From contig NZ_ATYB01000014.1 of assembly GCF_000427465.1 (NCBI RefSeq), positions 953,570 to 1,017,569 of the forward strand: a DNA stretch of 64,000 bases, in the 5' to 3' direction. The position numbers were made by a program, and so were the translations under genes. Positions 59,448 to 64,000 of this stretch are shown piece after piece. This stretch comes from Sinorhizobium arboris LMG 14919. GTDB lineage: Bacteria > Pseudomonadota > Alphaproteobacteria > Rhizobiales > Rhizobiaceae. Each line of letters opens with the position of its first letter. The stretch's first letter is position 1. The notes under the pieces were generated by a model, which was given only the letters and a program-made list of their open reading frames with translations, was not told the DNA's origin and did no database searches.

Positions 59448-60629
59448 CTAAGAAACGCTTACGTTGTAAGCAGCCGCCCCCTGCGGCGCGAGCGATGCCT
59501 CCGTGAGGTCTTGATAAAGCTGCATGACGTGTCTGGTCATGACGGAAGCGGCGAAGCGGGATTTGAAGCGCACCGCGTCGGGCATCGTCCGGTCAGCCCA
59601 GCCCTCGTCCAGGATGGCGTCGGCCATGAGCCGGGCGAGCGCCGCCGCGTCGGCGGGTTCCACGAGCGCCTCGCTATCGCTCCCGAGAACTTCCGGTATG
59701 CCGCCTACACGGGCCGCAATGACGGGCTTGCCGGCGGCGAGCGCTTCCAGAAGAATATAGGGCATGGATTCCGCGCGGGAGGGAATGACGACCTTGCGGG
59801 CGAGCGCGAATGCGTTACGCGCCCTCATTGCCGGCAGCAGCCGGATGCGGTCTGCGAGACCCATGCGCAACGTCATCTCTTCGTATTGCCGCTGCTGCGG
59901 GCCATCTCCGACCATGAGGGCGGAAAGCCTGCGGCCGGCGATCTCTTCGGCAGCGGCAAATCCCTTGATAAAAAGATCGGGACCCTTCAGGTCCCGCATC
60001 ATGCCGATATAGAGGAAATCGACAGCGCCCGGCCCCGTTTCGACCGGTTCGAATTCAGCGTCGTCGATGCCGTTATAGATCAGCTCGGTGCGCGCCAGTG
60101 GAGGGCCGACTTTGTCGCCGTAGGTGCGGCGTTCGTATTCGCAGACGAAGACGAGGGCGTCGGTAAGTCGCTCCTGCAGCCGCTCGATGCGGAGAATGAA
60201 CGAACCCGCCAGGGATCGGCGTTCGTAGTGAAGGCTGCCCCCATGGGGTGAATAGAGGCGGGCTACGCGATACTTGTTGACCCGCAGGGCTGAACCGGCG
60301 ATGCGTGCCAGCACGCCGCCCTTGGCGCCGTGCCCGTGCAATACATCCGGTCGCAAACTTCTGATTTCCTTGTAGCTGCGCCAGAGCGCCGCGACGTCCG
60401 ATGCTCCGATCGAGCGATGGATCGGCACACGGATGATGCCGAGTGCGAGATGGGGCCGAACCTCTTCGAACAGCGCGTCCTCATGGGCACCGCCGGTGGT
60501 GCTGTCACAAAGGATTCCAACCTGATGCCCCGCATTCGCATGCGCTTCGGCAAGGTCGCGCACGTGCCGGAATATGCCGCCCACCGGGGATCTGAAGCAA
60601 TGAAGAATGCGCAAGGGGCGTTCGCTCAT
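59448..60629 (-). CDS. Glycosyltransferase family 4
   Basis: A 393-residue GT-B enzyme: HCFRSPVGGIFRHVRDLAEA (acceptor side), VLHGHGAKGGVLARIAG, and the C-terminal donor site DFLYIGMMRDLKGPDLFI and ESMPYILLEALAAGKPVIAA. Five bases separate its start from the stop of the Wza-like gene, and 47 bases separate it from the next gene. The sugar is unknown. Confidence 0.9.
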   Translation of the reverse strand: MSERPLRILHCFRSPVGGIFRHVRDLAEAHANAGHQVGILCDSTTGGAHEDALFEEVRPHLALGIIRVPIHRSIGASDVAALWRSYKEIRSLRPDVLHGHGAKGGVLARIAGSALRVNKYRVARLYSPHGGSLHYERRSLAGSFILRIERLQERLTDALVFVCEYERRTYGDKVGPPLARTELIYNGIDDAEFEPVETGPGAVDFLYIGMMRDLKGPDLFIKGFAAAEEIAGRRLSALMVGDGPQQRQYEEMTLRMGLADRIRLLPAMRARNAFALARKVVIPSRAESMPYILLEALAAGKPVIAARVGGIPEVLGSDSEALVEPADAAALARLMADAILDEGWADRTMPDAVRFKSRFAASVMTRHVMQLYQDLTEASLAPQGAAAYNVSVS

Positions 60630-60634
60630 GGCGA

Positions 60635-61210
60635 TCAGAACAGCCGTTCGCGTACATAAACGGTGTCGCCGGCGAGAACCGGGTCGGTTATCGGAACGCG
60701 TCCGGTGATGACGCGGCCGTTGATCTTGCGGGTGATGTCGGCGGTCGCCTGGTTTGCGCGTGGCGTGAAGCCGCCGGCGACGGCGATCGCATTCTGTACC
60801 GTCATCCCCGGAACGTAGGCGTATTGGCCGGCCTGTCCCACTTCGCCCATGATGAAGACGGAGCGGTAACGGTCCACCTCGATCGTGACGTCCGGATCCT
60901 TGAGGAAGCCCTGGCGCAGCTTCGCGGCGATCATCCCTTCCAGTTCCGGAAGCGTGTGGCCGCGCGACGGCACGGCCCCAATCAGCGGGAAGGCGACATA
61001 GCCGGCCTGATCGACGGTATAGCTACCGCTGAGGCTCGCCTGTTCGAAGACGTTTATGCGCAGCCGGTCGCCGCTGTCCAGCCGATAGGGTTGAACCGTC
61101 GCTTCGCTGAATCCTTTGGGGGCGGGCTGGGAATGCGTGCAACCGCCGATGAGCGCCGACAAAATCGCCACGGCGAAGGCGTTTGTTCTTTTGTGGGCTG
61201 CGGTCGACAT
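60635..61210 (-). CDS. Polysaccharide export lipoprotein (Wza/ExoF-like)
   Basis: A 191-residue export protein. From the ATG at 61210 a signal peptide ends in the lipobox LIGGC (Cys24), followed by the Poly_export domain (YRLDSGDRLRINVFEQASLS) and an SLBB domain (VFIMGEVGQAGQYAYVPGMT). It is shorter than E. coli Wza and resembles short exporters that pair with a Wzc-like inner-membrane protein. It is the first gene of the minus-strand operon, divergent from that partner. Confidence 0.9.
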   Translation of the reverse strand: MSTAAHKRTNAFAVAILSALIGGCTHSQPAPKGFSEATVQPYRLDSGDRLRINVFEQASLSGSYTVDQAGYVAFPLIGAVPSRGHTLPELEGMIAAKLRQGFLKDPDVTIEVDRYRSVFIMGEVGQAGQYAYVPGMTVQNAIAVAGGFTPRANQATADITRKINGRVITGRVPITDPVLAGDTVYVRERLF

Positions 61211-61417
61211 GCGGCAAGGGGCTCCAGAGACGATCACCGTTCGCCGATGTTATCGATCCGTTAGGGTTAATAGCCGGTAAATCAGCCGCGCGAATTTCCG
61301 GCATCGGGTGACGTCCTGCTCGTAGGGAATGCCTCCGATGGTTGCGGCGGCAATTAACGGTTGGGTTACCATGTTCCTTTACCTTTCCGCCAAACAGGAA
61401 AGCTTTGGAGTGCAGGC
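61211..61417. promoter_or_regulatory. Divergent promoter region of the polysaccharide locus
   Basis: 207 bases separate the exporter operon (-) from the Wzc-like gene (+). No gene is supported. There is an AT-rich patch at 61248-61282 with TTATCGATC and TTAATAGCC, but no motif I can assign with confidence. Confidence 0.4.
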
Positions 61418-63538
61418 ATGTCGGGTATCGGCGGGCAGCAGGATGTGGATATCGATCTCGGCGGACTTTTTCGGGCCATCTGGCAACGCCGCGTCCGGGT
61501 AATGCTCGCAACGGTTGGGGCCGCTGTCGTCGCTTTCGCGGCCGCCAAGATGATCGCTCCCGATTATCAGGGCGAGACGCGCGTTCTCATCGAATCGCGC
61601 GAGCCCGAGTTCAGTGGCTCAAATCAGGTAACGCAGAGCGGCTCCGACCGAATATTCGATGAGTCGGGCATCCTCAGCCAGGTGCAGGTCCTGCGTTCGG
61701 CGGACCTGATCAAGCAGGTCGCGCGCAACATGAAGCTTCACGAACTCGACGAGTTCGATCCTTCCGCTCGGCCTTCCGCCGCCTCCGATCTGCTGGTGAT
61801 GCTGGGTCTGAAGAAGAATCCGCTCGAGTTGCCGCCGGAAGAAAGGGTCTTGAAGGAGTTCAACGAAAAGCTGCAGGTCTACCAGGTCGAGAAATCGCGT
61901 GTGATTGGCATCGCCTTCACCTCGAAGGATCCGAAGCTTGCAGCCGCCATTCCGAACGAAATGGCCAATGTCTATCTGTCGCTGCAGAGCGGCGCCAAGC
62001 TCGACTCCAACACCGAGGCAAGCCGCTGGCTGGAGCCGGAGATCGCCAATCTGCGCGAGAAGGTGCGCGAGGCGGAGGCGAGGGTCGCGGTTTACCGCGC
62101 CGAGTCGGGGCTGCTTCCGGCCGGAGAGACGCAGAATTTCGCCGCGCGCCAGCTTACCGACATTTCGACGGAGCTAGCGCGGGTGCGGGCGGAGCGGGCG
62201 AACACCGCTGCGCGCGCCGAGGGTATGCGGACGGCGCTTGCCGACGGCCGCCCGGCCGACACGCTTGCCGACATTGTCGGTTCGCCGATGATCCAGCGCC
62301 TCAAGGAGAACCATGCCAATGTTCAGGCGCAGATCGCCGATCTGTCGACGGCGCTGCTCGATGGTCATCCGCGGTTGAAGGGGCTCAAGTCCCAACTCGA
62401 AGGGATCGAAGGGCAGATCCGGTCGGAGACGCGGAAGATTCTCGCGAGCCTCGAAAATGAGGCAAAGGTCGGGCAGTTGCGCGAGCAGCAGCTCGTTCAG
62501 CAATTGAACACGCTCAAGGCGCAGTCGGCGCAGGCGGGCGAGGAAGAAGTCGGACTGCGCGCGCTCGAGCGCGAGGCGGCGGCACAGCGCCAGCTGCTCG
62601 AGACCTATCTCGCCCGTTATCGCGAGGCGACTTCGCGTACCGTTGCGAACGCTACTCCGGCCGATGCGCGCGTGATTTCGCGCGCCGTGGTCCCGACCAG
62701 CCAAAGCTTCCCGAAGGTACTGCCGATAACGGTCGTCGCTGCCTTTGCGAGTCTCCTGGTCAGCTGCGTCGTCATCATGCTGGGCGAACTCTTCAGCGGC
62801 CGGGCGCTAAGGCCGGTCGCGGTGCCGGATGCGTTGGCCGCAACGCAGCCGGTTGCAGTGCCTTCAGTCCCGGATGTCGTCGAGGAAGTTTCGATACCTG
62901 TCCTCGCTGCGGAAGAGGGAAGCGGTGAAAACGCGGCATCGAAGCACGACTTTTCGATCGAGTCGGTTGCCGATCATCTTCGCACCAATGGCGTGCGGAT
63001 CGCGGTCGCGGTATCACCGGGCGGCGACGAAGGGTCGACGGCGACCGTGATGCTGGTGCGCCTTCTGGCCGAGGATGACCAGAAAGTCGTGCTGATCGAC
63101 CTTTCCGGTTCGGCCTGTCCGACGCGGCTCATGGCACAATCGCAGAACCTTGCCGGGGTCACGAATTTGCTCGTGGGCGAAGTCGCCTTTTCCGAGTCGA
63201 TACATTCCGACAGATTGTCTGAAGCGCATATCATACCCCATGGCGATGCCGATCCTCATGCGGCGATGCGCGGCATCGACCGGCTGCAGATCATCATCGA
63301 TGCGCTCGCCGACGCCTACGACCTGGTCCTGATCGAATGCGGTGCGGCCGACGCGGACGCCGTCGCCAAGGTGGCGCGGCAGCAGGGAACCGAGATCATC
63401 CTGTCGGCAATGTCTACCAGCGAAGATCAGATCGTCGAGATGCTGACGAGTTTCGGGGAGGCCGGATATCGCGACGTCGTGCTGATGACCGGGCAGGGGC
63501 AGTACGGCCCTGATTTTCCCGACCGCCGCGCTGCCTGA
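61418..63538 (+). CDS. Wzc-like polysaccharide co-polymerase with a degenerate kinase domain
   Basis: A 706-residue inner-membrane protein. The N-terminal Wzz part has a helix near residues 25-45 and the second at about 430-460 (LPITVVAAFASLLVSCVVIM), with a long periplasmic coiled-coil region and the GNVR-like IDLGGLFRAIWQRR start. The C-terminal domain has the fold of a BY-kinase, but the P-loop reads SPGGDEGSTATV (no Lys where GEGKST is expected), the Walker A' reads VVLIDLSGSACP, and there is no tyrosine cluster. It probably controls chain length or export without kinase activity. ATG 61418 has GGAG 7 bases upstream. Confidence 0.88.
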   Translation: MSGIGGQQDVDIDLGGLFRAIWQRRVRVMLATVGAAVVAFAAAKMIAPDYQGETRVLIESREPEFSGSNQVTQSGSDRIFDESGILSQVQVLRSADLIKQVARNMKLHELDEFDPSARPSAASDLLVMLGLKKNPLELPPEERVLKEFNEKLQVYQVEKSRVIGIAFTSKDPKLAAAIPNEMANVYLSLQSGAKLDSNTEASRWLEPEIANLREKVREAEARVAVYRAESGLLPAGETQNFAARQLTDISTELARVRAERANTAARAEGMRTALADGRPADTLADIVGSPMIQRLKENHANVQAQIADLSTALLDGHPRLKGLKSQLEGIEGQIRSETRKILASLENEAKVGQLREQQLVQQLNTLKAQSAQAGEEEVGLRALEREAAAQRQLLETYLARYREATSRTVANATPADARVISRAVVPTSQSFPKVLPITVVAAFASLLVSCVVIMLGELFSGRALRPVAVPDALAATQPVAVPSVPDVVEEVSIPVLAAEEGSGENAASKHDFSIESVADHLRTNGVRIAVAVSPGGDEGSTATVMLVRLLAEDDQKVVLIDLSGSACPTRLMAQSQNLAGVTNLLVGEVAFSESIHSDRLSEAHIIPHGDADPHAAMRGIDRLQIIIDALADAYDLVLIECGAADADAVAKVARQQGTEIILSAMSTSEDQIVEMLTSFGEAGYRDVVLMTGQGQYGPDFPDRRAA

Positions 63539-63540
63539 AG

Positions 63541-64000
63541 TCACGGTTCGTCCGCGCCAGCAGAAGATGTCTGCCGTCGCTGCCGCTGCCGTTGAACGAA
63601 GGCGTAAAGGGTTTCGTTGGCTTTGACCCACCGCTTCGCCCGGGCAATTATCCGGAAACCGCCGGCAGCCACCTGGCCGCGGAAGGTCAGGGGCAGAACG
63701 ATATCCCGCAGCGGCGTCTCGATCGTGCACCACGACCGCTTGTAAGGCTGATCGCCGATGCCGAAATCGAAGAGGGCGACCCCTTCGGCGCAAAGCCGAT
63801 CGATCATTCTGTAGAACAGCAGCTCGCCCGGACTGGCGTCGGCGGCGATCTCCTCGTCTATCGAACCGAATTGGCAGATGACGTGGTCGCCCTTGCGCGA
63901 GAGGCCCGCGACCGCGACAATCCGGCCTGCGTGGTCGCCCCTCAGCCTTATGGCGTTGAGCTCCAGGGGCTTGTCCGGTTCAGGCGCCGCGGCATCGATC
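63541..64000 (-). CDS. GNAT/BcsL-like acetyltransferase, C-terminal part (gene runs off the right edge)
   Basis: The minus-strand frame is open from base 63999 to the stop at 63541, giving 152 residues. LELNAIRLRGDHAGRIVAVAG, SPGELLFYRMIDRLCAEGVA and LFDFGIGDQPYKRSW are typical of the FemAB/BcsL group of GNAT-fold proteins that modify polysaccharide building blocks. The start lies outside the window. It is convergent with the Wzc-like gene, whose stop is 2 bases away. Confidence 0.8.
   Translation of the reverse strand, partial: IDAAAPEPDKPLELNAIRLRGDHAGRIVAVAGLSRKGDHVICQFGSIDEEIAADASPGELLFYRMIDRLCAEGVALFDFGIGDQPYKRSWCTIETPLRDIVLPLTFRGQVAAGGFRIIARAKRWVKANETLYAFVQRQRQRRQTSSAGADEP

Overview
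The window looks like chromosomal DNA of an alphaproteobacterial rhizobium, most likely Sinorhizobium (Ensifer) and close to S. meliloti or S. medicae. Reasons: GC-rich coding sequence, the lpiA-acvB pair, an orphan groEL like groEL4 of S. meliloti, the ldtR-ldtP pair, rhizobial intergenic mosaic repeats, and a gene order that agrees with what I remember of the S. meliloti chromosome. The species is inferred, since no database was searched.

Layout. 1-3111: end of lpiA plus acvB (lysyl-phosphatidylglycerol synthesis and hydrolysis, acid and envelope stress). 3142-6972: purM-purN, and divergently an AI-2E family permease and hdaA (control of DnaA). 7031-10782: ppk-ppx polyphosphate metabolism with a likely PhoB box before ppk. 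10943-17814: a minus-strand stretch with a phytase-like secreted protein, a membrane adenylate cyclase, RNase D, a Tat-exported multicopper oxidase and an MFS transporter. 18116-26951: aspS, a rhodanese, an orphan groEL with a small upstream gene and a likely RpoH promoter, an exported unknown protein, parC and an ArsR regulator. 26987-30937: DMT transporter, bpt, RDD protein, hemB and a small membrane protein. 31068-33333: ldtR and ldtP. 33517-40762: glyA, nrdR, ribD, ribE, then ribH, nusB and an MFS transporter; a GNAT and a cupin gene on the minus strand sit between ribE and ribH. 40961-48469: hppA, bamE, a cytochrome bc1 assembly chaperone gene, a YceD-family gene, plsX, fabH, ihfA and a MerR regulator.

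48944-55336 is the accessory region. A tRNA-Pro(GGG) gene is followed by a 5'-truncated tyrosine integrase, and the last 45 bases of the tRNA plus 2 more recur as a 47-bp direct repeat at 55290-55336. The island between them is a decayed prophage. Minus-strand 5' fragments of a DUF2280 gene, a DUF1073 portal gene, a DUF2213 gene fused to a DUF2184 capsid gene, and a multiply frameshifted metallopeptidase survive. Small plus-strand genes lie between these fragments; one looks like an Imm45 immunity protein and another like DUF6678. An orphan Flp-type pilin with a polyglycine tail and an unrecognised gene lie nearer the right end. This orphan-immunity-like cargo inside prophage wreckage is the best candidate for something undescribed.

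55392-64000: a polysaccharide locus resembling the unipolar polysaccharide (UPP) genes of Agrobacterium and Sinorhizobium. A five-gene minus-strand operon (Wza-like exporter, glycosyltransferase, initiating sugar-phosphate transferase, Wzy-like polymerase/ligase, glycosyltransferase) diverges from a Wzc-like protein whose kinase domain has lost its P-loop lysine. A GNAT/BcsL-like gene runs off the right edge.
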